Origin: Geothrix oryzisoli
GTDB lineage: Bacteria > Acidobacteriota > Holophagae > Holophagales > Holophagaceae
Direction: 5' to 3'
NCBI RefSeq assembly: GCF_022808865.1
Contig: NZ_JAKZLB010000003.1
Coordinates: 315,875 to 379,874, forward strand
Length of the DNA stretch: 64,000 nt
The notes below the pieces were generated by a model, which worked only from the letters and a program-made list of their open reading frames with translations, ran no database searches and was not told the origin of the DNA. The first letter of the stretch is position 1. The number at the start of each line of letters is the position of its first letter. A program made the position numbers and the translations under genes. This document shows positions 47,632-57,828 of this stretch, one piece after another.

Positions 47632-48856
47632 ATCCGGCGGGGGGTTTCACCACCGCCGGGGCAGCCAGCACGCCCGCCCGAAGCCGGGCCGGGTCCAGCC
47701 AGCGGCGGAGGTCTCCGTTCAGGACCTCCACGGTGATGGCCTCCAGGCGTGCCGGCGATACGGCCCGGCCGCGGGCCTCGGCCATGGCCTCGTCCACCAG
47801 GGTGCCCGGATGAAGGCTGGTGAGGGCCCGGCCTGCCGACCAGGCGGCCTTCGCCCGGCGCAGATCCGCCTCCGTGAAGCCGCGCTGTCTGAGGGTCTGC
47901 AGGCGTTCCAGCAGGGAGGTCCCGGCGGCGGAGGCGGACCCCTGCGGCTCGGTTTCCAGCGCCGCGACCAGGTCGGGCCCTTCCAGCCGCAATTGAGCGG
48001 GGAACAGGACCGGATCTCCGGGCAGGAGCAGGGTCAGCAGGGCCTCCATTTCCGGGCTCAGGTCCGCCGGCTCCGCGGCGACCGCAAAGGCCAGGGGAGC
48101 GGCTCCGGCGGCGGGCACCTCGATGGGCGCGGATCCGGGCGCCGCGGCGGCTGGAGGCGGGGCGGCCAGGGCCGCGGGGGGCTGCCGCGGGACCGTCCAG
48201 GTCCCGAAGGTCAGGAACACCAGCCGCTTGGCCTGTTCCAGTCCGAGGTCGCCGTGGAGGACCAGGATCGCCTGGTCGGGACGCAACACCCGGCCGTAGA
48301 AAGTGGCCAGATCCTCGTAGGTGACCCCCGCCAGCCCGTCGAGGGTGGGCGCCTGGCGGGTCCAGTCGGACTCCAGGAGCTGTCTCAGCTTGGCGCGGGG
48401 GGAGGCCTCCAGCCGCTCCGTATCCCGCCAGCAGGCGAGGCGCTCGGCCTCCAGCGTGGAGGGGTCGAGGATCGAGCGGAGGACGCGGTCGGCGAGCAGG
48501 CCCAGGGCCATATCCTGGTCGCGGCTCCGGGCGACCAGGCTCCAGGAGAGGCCGTCCGATCGGAGCGCCGGGGCCAGGTCGATGCCCGCCCCCGCCAGGA
48601 GCTGCTCGAAGTCGCCGGCCCGGAAGGCGCCGGCATCCGAGTGTCCGAGGACGCGCAGGGCCAGGGGAGCCAGCCCGGGACGGGCGGCCGAGCCGGGGTC
48701 CAGGGGAAGGTGCAGACGGGCCCTCACCAGGGGGCGCTCGTGGTCTTCCAGCAGGACCACCCGCAACCCGTTGGGCAGACGGAACGGCTGGGGCCGGATC
48801 TGGGCCTGGCTCTGGGCGGTGAGCGCGAATGCGGCCAGGGCCGCCAGGGCTCTCAT
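47627..48856 (-). CDS. M16-family peptidase-like protein lacking the zinc motif (second of pair)
   Basis: 409 residues with signal peptide (MRALAALAAFALTAQSQA). The M16 fold is evident from LPNGLRVVLLEDHERPLVRARLHLPLDPGSAARPG and AILVLHGDLGLEQAKRLVFLTFGTW. At the HxxEH position it reads GLAPLALR (Pro64, Leu67, Arg68), so zinc cannot bind in the usual way. It probably works as a non-catalytic partner or binding protein in the periplasm. The start overlaps the preceding M16-like gene by four bases. Confidence 0.82.
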   Translation of the reverse strand: MRALAALAAFALTAQSQAQIRPQPFRLPNGLRVVLLEDHERPLVRARLHLPLDPGSAARPGLAPLALRVLGHSDAGAFRAGDFEQLLAGAGIDLAPALRSDGLSWSLVARSRDQDMALGLLADRVLRSILDPSTLEAERLACWRDTERLEASPRAKLRQLLESDWTRQAPTLDGLAGVTYEDLATFYGRVLRPDQAILVLHGDLGLEQAKRLVFLTFGTWTVPRQPPAALAAPPPAAAAPGSAPIEVPAAGAAPLAFAVAAEPADLSPEMEALLTLLLPGDPVLFPAQLRLEGPDLVAALETEPQGSASAAGTSLLERLQTLRQRGFTEADLRRAKAAWSAGRALTSLHPGTLVDEAMAEARGRAVSPARLEAITVEVLNGDLRRWLDPARLRAGVLAAPAVVKPPAGS

Positions 48857-50523
48857 CGCTTCTCCGGGGCCAGCTGGGCTTCCAGGAGCTTGAGGGTGCG
48901 CTGGCGTTCCTCGATGCTGAGCATGCGGAGCTGGCGGAGCCCCTCGGAAACCATGTGCTCGCGCTGGGCCAGGTCCTCGATGCGCGTGGCGGCGAGGGCC
49001 TTCAACACCCGGGCGGTCTCGGCCTCCAGGGGATCCCGGCTTTCCTCTGTGTCGGCCTGCAGCCAGAGGGTGGTCCGGTGGCTGGGGTTCAGCCAGGTCC
49101 GGGCGGCCGCCTGGACGGCTTCGGGTCCGAGGTTCCGCAGGCGCTGGAGCTCCTGGTCCGCCTGCCGCCAGTCGCCCGCCTCCACCCAGGCCAGGCCCAG
49201 GGCCCGGGCCAGTGCGGCGGGTTCGTCCTGGATCCGGAGCTGGTCCACATCGATTTGGGTCAGGGCCCGCTGCCAGTCGCCCGCGGGGATCGGTTCCTGC
49301 TGGAGCCGCAGGATCTCCGTGTGGAGGGCGCCCTCGAGTTCCGCGAGGCTGTGCCCCGCGGTCGGCACCGCCCGGATGACCAGGAGTCCCGGCAGCCGTC
49401 CCCCTGGAACATCCACCTGGACCTCCACGGATTCGGCCAGCGCCTTCTGGCGCACCAGCCGCTGGGCCAGCCGGCCGGAGGGGCCGCTTCCCAGCAGGCC
49501 CGCGGCCAGCCGCAGGGCGAGGTGGTCGCGATGGGGCCGCGGGGGGATGCGCCAGCCCACCAGCAGCTCGGGGGTCTTGCCCGCGGTGGCCTGGATGCGC
49601 CGGTCCCCGAGGCCGGCGGGGATCTCGGGGAGGAGCGGATCCTCGGCGCTGGCGCCGACCAGGCCGGCCGGCAGGGTGCCGAAGGACCGGTCCAGGAGCG
49701 GCAGGGCCGTCTCCAGGTTCAGTCCGCCCACCAGCACCAGGGTGAGCCGGTCGGGGCGGAAGGCCTGGCGTGCCCAGGCCTGGAGGTCCGAGCGGCGCAT
49801 GGCCTCCAGGGCGGGCAGGTGGTCGGCCAGGTCCCGGCCGTAGGGATGGCCGGGGAGGGCGGCACCCTGGAGCAGGGCCGGCCCTTGGGGCCCCTGGGCC
49901 CGGAGCTCGGCCATCAGGGCGGCCCGGACCTCGGAGAAGCGGCTCAGCTGGAGGAGGGTCAGGCGCTGGACCTCCGTGCGGCACCAGAACTCGAAGGCGT
50001 CGGCCGGCAGCTCGATCTGCACGAGCAGGGCGTCCGCGCCGGCGCTGGCGGTCATCCGCCCTCCGCGGGCGGCATAGAGATCCGTCAAGGGCGCGCTGGA
50101 AAACCGCGCCCTCACGGATTGGTGCAGGGTCCAGAGCCGCGCCCCCAGGGCCGGCCCCTGGGCGGTGCCTTCGGGATCCTGCCGCTGCCGGAGCTGGTCT
50201 ACCCTCAGGGCCTCGAGGAGTCCCTCCTCCTCCCGGAGCAGGGCATCAAGGGAGCCGGGTCCCTTGGCCGTTTCGAGGTCCTCGGACCAGGTGGAGCCAT
50301 AGAGGGTCCGGGCCAGCAGGTCGGTGGCGCCGGCCAGGGCCGGGGGTTCCTCCGCCCGCCCGCCCCGGAAGACGAGGGTCGCGTGGAAGGCGTTCAGTCC
50401 GCGGCGCTCCACCAGCAGCAGCCGGACGCCATTGGCGAGCCGCCGTTCCTGCACGTCCGCCAGATGGGGCGTCTGGGCCTGCAGGCCCAGCGTGGCGAGG
50501 AGGAGCATGGCCAGAGGTCGCAT
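48853..50523 (-). CDS. M16-family peptidase-like protein lacking the zinc motif (first of pair)
   Basis: 556 residues with signal peptide (MRPLAMLLLATLGLQAQ). RRLANGVRLLLVERRGLNAFHATLVFRGGRAEE and LTLVLVGGLNLETALPLLDRSFG mark the two M16 domains. Where HxxEH is expected it reads GATDLLAR (Asp68, Ala71, Arg72); no other HxxEH occurs. Together with the following gene it resembles the paired M16B alpha/beta subunits, but here neither has a catalytic centre. It starts 22 bases after the DUF4097 gene. Confidence 0.82.
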   Translation of the reverse strand: MRPLAMLLLATLGLQAQTPHLADVQERRLANGVRLLLVERRGLNAFHATLVFRGGRAEEPPALAGATDLLARTLYGSTWSEDLETAKGPGSLDALLREEEGLLEALRVDQLRQRQDPEGTAQGPALGARLWTLHQSVRARFSSAPLTDLYAARGGRMTASAGADALLVQIELPADAFEFWCRTEVQRLTLLQLSRFSEVRAALMAELRAQGPQGPALLQGAALPGHPYGRDLADHLPALEAMRRSDLQAWARQAFRPDRLTLVLVGGLNLETALPLLDRSFGTLPAGLVGASAEDPLLPEIPAGLGDRRIQATAGKTPELLVGWRIPPRPHRDHLALRLAAGLLGSGPSGRLAQRLVRQKALAESVEVQVDVPGGRLPGLLVIRAVPTAGHSLAELEGALHTEILRLQQEPIPAGDWQRALTQIDVDQLRIQDEPAALARALGLAWVEAGDWRQADQELQRLRNLGPEAVQAAARTWLNPSHRTTLWLQADTEESRDPLEAETARVLKALAATRIEDLAQREHMVSEGLRQLRMLSIEERQRTLKLLEAQLAPEKR

Positions 50524-50545
50524 GGGCCCCAGGGTACTACCGGTT

Positions 50546-51451
50546 CTACTTCACCCGGATGCTGCCGTTGGTGGTTTCGAGGCGGATCGGCTGGGTCCGC
50601 CCGGGCACCTTCACATGGGCGCTGTGCTTGGTCATCTCGAGGACCTGGGCGCCGGGGACCTTGATCTCCATGGAGCCGTTGCTGTTCTCGGCCAGCAGGT
50701 CGCCCGTGGCCTTGCCCAGCTCCACCTCGATGCTGCCGTTGGTGGATTCCAGGTGGATGCCTTCACCCCAGCCATCCAGGCTCCGGGCCCGGACGCTGCC
50801 GTTGGTGGTCTCCAGGCGGATGCCGCCGGCCACATCCTCGAGGACGATGCGGCCGTTGGTGGTGCCGCCCTTGATCCGGGCCATCAGGTTCCGGGCCTCG
50901 ATGGGGCCGTTGGTGGTGTCGGCCAGCACTTCGCCCCGCACGTCGGCCACCAGGATGGCGCCATTGGTGGCTTCGCAGCGGGCGTAGCCCTCGAGGTGCT
51001 CCACGGCCACCGTGCCGTTGGTCGTGCGGAAGTGGCCCAGCAGCTTGCGGGGCACCTGGAGCGTCATCTCACAGCGGGGGCTGATGTAGAGGCCGAAACT
51101 CCAGGAGGGCTGCTGGAACATCGCCTCGATGTCCAGGTCCTGGCCCTTCCGCTGGAGCACGAGCTCCACCCGGCGCTTGTCACTGTCCCGGATCTGGGCG
51201 GTGAGGAAGACCTCCTCCTTGTCCCAGCCCGTCACCCGGATGCCGCCGTTGCGGTTCTTCACCCAGAGCTTGGAGCCGTAGGTCAGCTTCTCGGTCCGCT
51301 GCTCCGTCCGCGAGCCGGAGGGCATGTCCACCCCGATCATGGGCGCGGGAGGGGCCGGAGGAGCCGGCGGCGCGGGCGGGGGTGGGGGCGCCTGGGCCAG
51401 CAGGGCGCTCCCGACCAGGAACAGGGGGATCCAGCGGCTGGAAACGGTCAT
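50546..51451 (-). CDS. Exported DUF4097-type beta-repeat protein
   Basis: 301 residues. A signal peptide, then a Pro/Ala linker ([14 protein letters not shown]), then a right-handed beta-type array in which TTNG or a close variant (TTNGTV, ATNGAI, TTNGPI, TTNGRI, TTNGSV, STNGSI, NSNGSM, TTNGSI) recurs about every 20 residues, ending in TTNGSIRVK. This is the DUF4097 (DUF4098) adhesin-like repeat. Function unknown; likely a periplasmic or surface scaffold. First gene of an operon with the two M16-like proteins. Confidence 0.82.
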   Translation of the reverse strand: MTVSSRWIPLFLVGSALLAQAPPPPPAPPAPPAPPAPMIGVDMPSGSRTEQRTEKLTYGSKLWVKNRNGGIRVTGWDKEEVFLTAQIRDSDKRRVELVLQRKGQDLDIEAMFQQPSWSFGLYISPRCEMTLQVPRKLLGHFRTTNGTVAVEHLEGYARCEATNGAILVADVRGEVLADTTNGPIEARNLMARIKGGTTNGRIVLEDVAGGIRLETTNGSVRARSLDGWGEGIHLESTNGSIEVELGKATGDLLAENSNGSMEIKVPGAQVLEMTKHSAHVKVPGRTQPIRLETTNGSIRVK

Positions 51452-51560
51452 GACGGCTCCCGTGGGGAGAAAGAACCAGGGCGGGCCTGGATGTGAAGTT
51501 CACGGTACTGCGACTGGCGGGTTTAGTCACGATACCCTGGAAGATCCCTCCGGAGCCCCC

Positions 51561-52733
51561 ATGTCCGCCTACATCCTGTCCGCCACCCGCACCGCCGTCG
51601 GTTCCTTCGGGGGTGCCCTCAAACCTTTGACTGCCGTGCAGATGGGGGCCCTGGCCATCACGGAGGCCCTGAAGCGGGCTGGCGTGGCGCCCGAGGCGGT
51701 CGGGGATGTGGTCCTGGGCAACGTGCTCCAGGCCGGCAGCGGGCAGAACGTGGCCCGCCTGGCGGCCCTCAAGGCAGGGCTGCCCTTCTCGACGCCCGCC
51801 CACACCCCGAACCAGGTGTGCGGGTCGGGCCTCAAGGCCATCGCCCTGGGCGCCCAGTCCATCGCCATGGGCGACGCGGACCTGGTGGTGGCCGGCGGCA
51901 CCGAGAGCATGTCCAACGCCCCCTACCTGCTGCCCGCCGCCCGTTGGGGCGCCCGCATGGGCAACACCCAGCTCATCGACAGCATGATCCAGGACGGCCT
52001 CTGGTGCGGCCACGGCGACACCCACATGGGGATCACCGCCGAGAACGTGGCTGCCAAGCACGCCATCACCCGCGAGGCGCAGGACGCCTTCGCCCTCCGG
52101 AGCCAGCAGAAGGCCGCCGCCGCCCAGGCCGCGGGAGCCTTCGACCGTGAGGTGTTCGCGGTCACCCTGGCGGGGAAGAAGGGCGACACGGTCTTCAACC
52201 GCGACGAATACATCAAGACCGACGCCTCCGCGGAGGGCCTGGCCAAGCTCAAGCCGGCCTTCAAGAAGGACGGCACGGTGACTGCCGGGAACGCCAGCGG
52301 CATCAACGACGGCGCCGGTGCCCTGGTGCTGGCCTCCGAGGCCGCCGCCAAGGGCCAGAAGCCCATCGCCCGCATCCTCGGCTTCGCCCAGGCCGGTGTG
52401 GATCCCGCCACCATGGGCCTGGGCCCCGTACCGGCCATCCAGAAGCTGCTGGCGAAGACCGGTGTGACGCTGGCGGACATCGACATCTTCGAGCTCAACG
52501 AGGCCTTCGCCGCCCAGAGCCTGGGCGTGCTGGCGGAGCTCCCCGACCTGGATCCCGCGAAGGTGAACCTGCGGGGCGGCGCCATCGCCATCGGCCATCC
52601 CGTGGGCGCCAGCGGCACCCGCATCCTCGTCACCCTCCTGCACCTGCTCCAGGACGAGAACAAGAAGCTCGGCCTCGCCGCCCTCTGCGTCGGCGGCGGC
52701 CAAGGCGTGGCCATGCTGGTCGAGCGGCTCTGA
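51561..52733 (+). CDS. Acetyl-CoA acetyltransferase (thiolase)
   Basis: 390 residues. The nucleophile is the Cys in [13 protein letters not shown]; the C-terminal catalytic His and Cys lie in [14 protein letters not shown] and [20 protein letters not shown] is also conserved. It condenses two acetyl-CoA or cleaves acetoacetyl-CoA, for short-chain fatty acid or polyhydroxyalkanoate-type metabolism. ATG 51561 follows a CGGAG ribosome-binding site. No neighbour of the pathway is present. Confidence 0.93.
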   Translation: MSAYILSATRTAVGSFGGALKPLTAVQMGALAITEALKRAGVAPEAVGDVVLGNVLQAGSGQNVARLAALKAGLPFSTPAHTPNQVCGSGLKAIALGAQSIAMGDADLVVAGGTESMSNAPYLLPAARWGARMGNTQLIDSMIQDGLWCGHGDTHMGITAENVAAKHAITREAQDAFALRSQQKAAAAQAAGAFDREVFAVTLAGKKGDTVFNRDEYIKTDASAEGLAKLKPAFKKDGTVTAGNASGINDGAGALVLASEAAAKGQKPIARILGFAQAGVDPATMGLGPVPAIQKLLAKTGVTLADIDIFELNEAFAAQSLGVLAELPDLDPAKVNLRGGAIAIGHPVGASGTRILVTLLHLLQDENKKLGLAALCVGGGQGVAMLVERL

Positions 52734-52737
52734 AAAG

Positions 52738-52822
52738 GGCTATCAGCTGTCGGCTTTCAGCTGTCAGCCTGAAGAAGTTCGGACCACCTTTTCTGAAAGC
52801 TGATGGCTGATAGCTGACAGCC
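52738..52822. repeat. Heptanucleotide repeats in inverted arrangement
   Basis: Four RGCTNTC heptamers (52738-52765: GGCTATC, AGCTGTC, GGCTTTC, AGCTGTC) are followed, after about 30 bases, by four complementary heptamers (52795-52822: GAAAGCT, GATGGCT, GATAGCT, GACAGCC). The two halves can pair as an imperfect hairpin between the thiolase gene and ftsE. The unit matches the tandem array at 46607-46655. Confidence 0.88.
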
Positions 52823-52829
52823 CCCAACC

Positions 52830-53516
<687 letters not shown>

Positions 53517-53541
53517 GAGGGCCACGCCCGGGATCCCGGAC

Positions 53542-55707
53542 CTAGGGTCGGAAGGTCCAGCGGACTTTGAACGACAGGCGCTGCTGCTGGGGAACGAGCC
53601 TCATGGGCCCGGTTTCAAGCGGGTTGAGCCAGGTGCGGTCGCCCACCAGGAAGACCTCCAGCTCCGGGCGTGGAGTCCAGCGGAGGCGCACCTGACCGCC
53701 GAGGTTCCGGGATTCCGTTTCGTATTGGGCGATGGCGGAAAGCACGAGGTCGGCGCTCCAGGCCAGCTCGTTCCGCACGCTCAGAAGCTTCTGGGTGAAG
53801 TTGCCCCAGGGCAGGTGCCCGAAGTCCACTTCGCTGCTGGCGACGAGCTTCCAGCGGCCCTCCCGGGAGGTGTAGCCCGCGCCCCGCACCCACTGGGTGA
53901 GCCGGCCGCCGTAGAAGTCGCCGAACCACACGGTGCTGGAGGCCTGCCACCGCCGCGACGAGGCGCTCTCCACCTGGATCCGGTAGCGGTCGAAGCGGTA
54001 GTCGCCCACGGGGATCACCACGCCGGGCACGATCTCGAAGGGCGCGCCCAGCCGCTCGAACTCCGGCTGGACGTTGACCTCGAAGTGGTCACCCTGCGAG
54101 GTGACGAGGTTGAAGGGGGCCGTGAAGAACTGCCAGCTCTCCACCCGCCCGAAGAGGTCTTCGACCCGCAGGTATTCCACTTCGAAGAACGCCTGACGGA
54201 TCCACTGGAGGGAGGGCGAGGCGGGCCGGGGCTGGAAGGCCGCCGCCAGCTTGGACTGGCGCGTCCCCGGCCGGGGCAGGAAGCCCATGGCGGGCAGCAG
54301 CGCGTCGCCGAAGCGGTGCCAGGAGGCCGTGAGGTCCCAGAGATCGTTGGGGTAGTCCACCTTGAGGCCGTAGCCGTCGCGGTCGCCGGCAGGGAGGTCC
54401 CCGGAGGCGCGGCCGCCCCAGGCCCCCACCAGGAAGTTCTTGTCGCCGAAGGCCTCGGAGGTGTGCCACAGCAGGTCCGCGCCGTCGAACCCGTTCGGGG
54501 CCGAGGCCACTGGGTTCCCGCGGGTGCCGAGGTAGCCCAGCCGCAGGTGCGGGTCCAGGTCCCAGGCCAGGCGTGCGGTGCCCAGGGTCTGGGCCGGCGC
54601 GTCCCCCAGCCCCTGCTGTCGCACGCCGAGGGCCCCCACGGACAGGTCTCCCACGCGGCCGAGGACCTTCAGCCCCGCCTCCAGGGGCAGCACCTCGCCG
54701 TTCATCAGGCCGAGGGTGCGGGAGAAGAAGGGCAGGAACTTGTCCTCCAGGCCCAGGCCGAACTGGAAGAGGTTGGCCCCTTCGAGGAAGAATGCCCGCT
54801 TTTCGGGGTAGAGCAGGGGGAAGCGGGTGAGGTTGATCTGCTGGAGATCCACCTCCGTCTCGGCGAAGTCCGGATGGATGGCCAGCACGCCGGTCATCTG
54901 GTCGCCCAGGGGCGCGGTGAGGTCCAGTCCCAGTCGGACCCGGGACCTGGATTCCCGCGTCGGGAAATCCCGGAAGGACTGCCCGGAAAGGGATGGGGTC
55001 ACCGAGAAGCCCCGGCCCCGGTCGAGGCCCTGGAGGCCCACCAGCAGGCCGTTCCGGCTCATGTCCTCCAGTTTGGCGTCCAGGGTGGGGCTGGCCCAGC
55101 GGAGCGTGAGCTGTTCCCGCGCCACGAAGCGCTCCAGGTTCAGGCCCCAGGCATCCTTCGCGGGGTTGAAGCGCAGGGTGCGGCTGGGGATGAAGAGCTC
55201 CGCCGTCCAGCCGCCGGCGTCGCGGGTGGTGGCGGCTTCCCAGATCCCGTCCCAGTCCAGCGAGAGGGACTCGGGGCCGGAGATGAGGCCGTCCTGGCGG
55301 GCGCCACCGGCATTGATGCGGAACAGGTAGCCCGTGCGTCCGTCCCCGCTGGTGTCCAGTACGAGGGCCACCGTGTCGTCGCCACCCATGTCCGCGTCCC
55401 GCAGCAGCGAGTGGATGGCGATGCGCCGGGGCTCGGGATCCGCGCAACGGAGGCCGACATAGAGCCCCTCGGGGGCGACCAACACCCGGGCCGTGGTGGT
55501 GAAGGGCGTCGCCCCGCTGGGCTGGGGGGCCTGCTGGGTGAGGGACACCACCGGCGCCTGCGCCCAGGCGGCTTCGTCCAGGCGGCCGTCCACATGGATG
55601 ACCTGGTCCCAAGTGTCGAGACGGGTGGCGGAGAGGGAAGGGCGGTCGCCGCCCCAGAGGAGCGCCGGCAGGATCATCAGGGACGCGGAGCGGAGGAGGC
55701 TACCCAT
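53542..55707 (-). CDS. DUF5916 outer-membrane protein with N-terminal carbohydrate-binding-like domain
   Basis: 721 residues. Signal peptide, then a DOMON/CBM9-like domain (VIHVDGRLDEAAWAQAPVVSLTQQAP, TTARVLVAPEGLYVGLRCADPEPRRI). A DUF5916 barrel follows, with FPLLYPEKRAFFLEGANLFQFG, RSRVRLGLDLTAPLGDQ and a C-terminal WTFRP. Such proteins are typical of Acidobacteriota and Bacteroidota; the ligand is unknown. The start overlaps the chrA stop by eight bases, placing it third in a chrB-chrA operon. Confidence 0.85.
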   Translation of the reverse strand: MGSLLRSASLMILPALLWGGDRPSLSATRLDTWDQVIHVDGRLDEAAWAQAPVVSLTQQAPQPSGATPFTTTARVLVAPEGLYVGLRCADPEPRRIAIHSLLRDADMGGDDTVALVLDTSGDGRTGYLFRINAGGARQDGLISGPESLSLDWDGIWEAATTRDAGGWTAELFIPSRTLRFNPAKDAWGLNLERFVAREQLTLRWASPTLDAKLEDMSRNGLLVGLQGLDRGRGFSVTPSLSGQSFRDFPTRESRSRVRLGLDLTAPLGDQMTGVLAIHPDFAETEVDLQQINLTRFPLLYPEKRAFFLEGANLFQFGLGLEDKFLPFFSRTLGLMNGEVLPLEAGLKVLGRVGDLSVGALGVRQQGLGDAPAQTLGTARLAWDLDPHLRLGYLGTRGNPVASAPNGFDGADLLWHTSEAFGDKNFLVGAWGGRASGDLPAGDRDGYGLKVDYPNDLWDLTASWHRFGDALLPAMGFLPRPGTRQSKLAAAFQPRPASPSLQWIRQAFFEVEYLRVEDLFGRVESWQFFTAPFNLVTSQGDHFEVNVQPEFERLGAPFEIVPGVVIPVGDYRFDRYRIQVESASSRRWQASSTVWFGDFYGGRLTQWVRGAGYTSREGRWKLVASSEVDFGHLPWGNFTQKLLSVRNELAWSADLVLSAIAQYETESRNLGGQVRLRWTPRPELEVFLVGDRTWLNPLETGPMRLVPQQQRLSFKVRWTFRP

Positions 55708-56842
55708 GAAACAGCAGGCCTCCCGCGAGTGCCGCCGCGAGCACCAGCAGGGGCTCGGGAATCTTCGACTTCCAGACCAGGAGCAGGGTGGTGACCGCGA
55801 TGAGAGCCGTGGGCAGGTCCCGGATCGCCCCGCGGCCCAGGACGACCACGGAGCCGGCGATGGCCCCCGCGGCGCCGGCGGTGATGCCCTGCACCAGGGC
55901 CTTCAGGCCGGGGCGCTGGCCGTAGCGCCGCAGGAGGGGCGCCGCGAGGATGACGACCGCGAGGACCGGCAGGAAGACGCCCAGCGCGGCCGCCACGGCC
56001 CCCAGCGGCCCGGCCACGAGGTGGCCGATGAAGGCCACGGTGATGACCACGGGCCCCGGCGTGATCATGGCGACGGCCACGGCATCCAGGAACTGCTGTT
56101 CCGTGAGCCAGTGGAACTCCGTCACCACCGTGCCCCGCAGGAAGGGCACGATGGCCAGCCCGCTGCCGAACACGAAGAGGCCGGCCTTGGCGAAGAACAG
56201 GAAGATGCCGCCCACGGTGGTGAGGGCGGCGGGACCGTGGAGTCCCGTCAGCCAGAAGGGGGGCATCAGTCCCAAGGGCGCAGATGCGTGCTGCCAGGGA
56301 CGCGTCTTCACAATCCAGAAGAGCAGGCCGCCGCCGATCACCAGGAGGACCCATTCCTTCCCCGTGAGGGCCGTGGCCAGGCCCACCACCGCGCAGATCC
56401 CCCAGGCCAGGGGATCGCGCTTCAGCGTGGACTTGGCAAGCTTGACGGCACTGCGGGTGATGAGGCCGATGACCGCAGCCCCCACGCCGTAGAACACCGC
56501 CTGCATCCAGTGCAGCCCCCCGAAGCGCAGGTAGAGGGCCGCCAGACCCAGCACCATGAGGAAGGAGGGCAGGATGAAGACCAGCCCCACCAGGTTGGCG
56601 CCGAGGATCCCCGCCCGCACGTAGCCGAGGTAGATGGCCAGCTGGGCCGCCAGCGGGCCCGGGGAGACCTGGGCCAGGGTCAGGCCCTCCTGGTAGTCCG
56701 CCTCGCTGATCCAGCCCCGGGCCTCCACGAGGTCCCGGTGCATGGCCCCCGCCAGGGCGATGGGCCCGCCGAAGCCGAGCGTGCCCAGGCGCAGGAAGTA
56801 GGCGAGGAAGGGCCCGAGGGGTACAGGTGGTTTCCCGCTCAT
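55700..56842 (-). CDS. chrA: Chromate transporter ChrA
   Basis: 380 residues, about ten to twelve helices in two homologous halves. FLRLGTLGFGGPIALAGAM and FFAKAGLFVFGSGLAIVPFL are the paired CHR motifs, followed by LAQVSPGPLAAQLAIYLGY and AMITPGPVVITVAFIGHLV. It exports chromate from the cytoplasm. The start overlaps the chrB stop by four bases. Confidence 0.93.
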   Translation of the reverse strand: MSGKPPVPLGPFLAYFLRLGTLGFGGPIALAGAMHRDLVEARGWISEADYQEGLTLAQVSPGPLAAQLAIYLGYVRAGILGANLVGLVFILPSFLMVLGLAALYLRFGGLHWMQAVFYGVGAAVIGLITRSAVKLAKSTLKRDPLAWGICAVVGLATALTGKEWVLLVIGGGLLFWIVKTRPWQHASAPLGLMPPFWLTGLHGPAALTTVGGIFLFFAKAGLFVFGSGLAIVPFLRGTVVTEFHWLTEQQFLDAVAVAMITPGPVVITVAFIGHLVAGPLGAVAAALGVFLPVLAVVILAAPLLRRYGQRPGLKALVQGITAGAAGAIAGSVVVLGRGAIRDLPTALIAVTTLLLVWKSKIPEPLLVLAAALAGGLLFHG

Positions 56843-57828
56843 GCCCTGGCCTTCCGGAAGGCGGCGTAGAAGGCGTCCAGCACGCCGGATCCGGCCTCGA
56901 GACGGGCCTCGTCCTTCGCGTGCAGCAGGGCCACGCCCAGGATGGCCCGGTCGAAGCCGGAGGCCTCGGGGCGCTTGAACTTGGCGTCCTTCAGGTCCAC
57001 GTCGTGGATGAGCTCGGCCAGCGAATGGAGGGCGGGATCCTCCAGGCCCAGACGATGGATAAGCGTCTCGAAGCTGCACCAGTCACCTTCGTGGGTGAAC
57101 TCGCCCTCGAACATGTCGAAGCGCAGCTCGCCCTTTTTCACCTGGGTGGTCTTGGGCTCCACGAAGCGGAAGCGGGCCCCGGGATCGATGAAGCGGCGGA
57201 CGAGCCAGGCGCAGGCGATGCGGTCCACGTGGATACCCTTCCGCGTCACCCAGGTGCGGCCCTGGAGGTGCTCGATGCGCCAGGCGGGAGTCCCTTTGCC
57301 GGCGGGCGGCCCGGGCGCAATATGGGCTTCCAGGCGGCCGAGCTGGGTCCGGACCTCGGCGGCGCCCCCGGCCTCGAAGAAGTCGATGGCCTGGAGCTCG
57401 GCGAAGCGCTTCCGGAACTTGGCGAGCTGGAGCTCGGCGTCTTCCTTCTGGGCCTTGTCCGGATCCTTCGCGACCGCCTTGTGGACCGTCTGGATCTCCA
57501 CCTGGAGCTTGGCGTAGTCCTCGTCCCGGGCCTGGCGGAAGCGTTCCCGGAGGTCCCCGTCCGTGAGCCCGTCCGTGAAGCGCGCTTCCACCACGCTGGC
57601 CTCGCCCCCGCCCGCCGCGATCTGCCGGACCATCCACTGGAAGTCCTCGCGGGTCTCCTCGGACAGGGGCAGGGCGTAGACGGAGTTCTTCAGGGCCACG
57701 GCCCCCAGGGCCTGGAGCTGGCGCCACATCTTCACCCGGAAGTAGGCGGGGTGCGGCGGAAGCTGGTGGATCAGCAGGAGCCAGGGAGATGTTTCTTCAG
57801 CCAAGGGACCACCTATCAGTTGAATCAT
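56839..57828 (-). CDS. chrB: Chromate resistance protein ChrB (ChrB.N plus ChrB.C)
   Basis: 329 residues from ATG 57828. SPWLLLIHQLPPHPAYFRVKMWRQLQALGAVALKNSVYALP is the ChrB N-terminal domain. The C-terminal half (TWVTRKGIHVDRIACAWLVRRFIDPGARFRFVEP) is the ChrB.C domain. ChrB proteins sense chromate and regulate chr operons. A promoter-like -10 box touches ATG 57828, and AGGTGG precedes TTG 57804, so the true start may be 57804 (321 residues). First gene of chrB-chrA-DUF5916. Confidence 0.9.
   Translation of the reverse strand: MIQLIGGPLAEETSPWLLLIHQLPPHPAYFRVKMWRQLQALGAVALKNSVYALPLSEETREDFQWMVRQIAAGGGEASVVEARFTDGLTDGDLRERFRQARDEDYAKLQVEIQTVHKAVAKDPDKAQKEDAELQLAKFRKRFAELQAIDFFEAGGAAEVRTQLGRLEAHIAPGPPAGKGTPAWRIEHLQGRTWVTRKGIHVDRIACAWLVRRFIDPGARFRFVEPKTTQVKKGELRFDMFEGEFTHEGDWCSFETLIHRLGLEDPALHSLAELIHDVDLKDAKFKRPEASGFDRAILGVALLHAKDEARLEAGSGVLDAFYAAFRKARA

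Noticed and set aside
48857-49984. Upstream extension of the second M16-like gene to 785 residues
   Set aside because: The added part is Pro/Arg/Gly-rich shadow of the overlapping M16-like gene; the signal peptide begins at 48856.
46607-52822. CRISPR array
   Set aside because: Period is seven bases with no spacers, and no cas genes occur.
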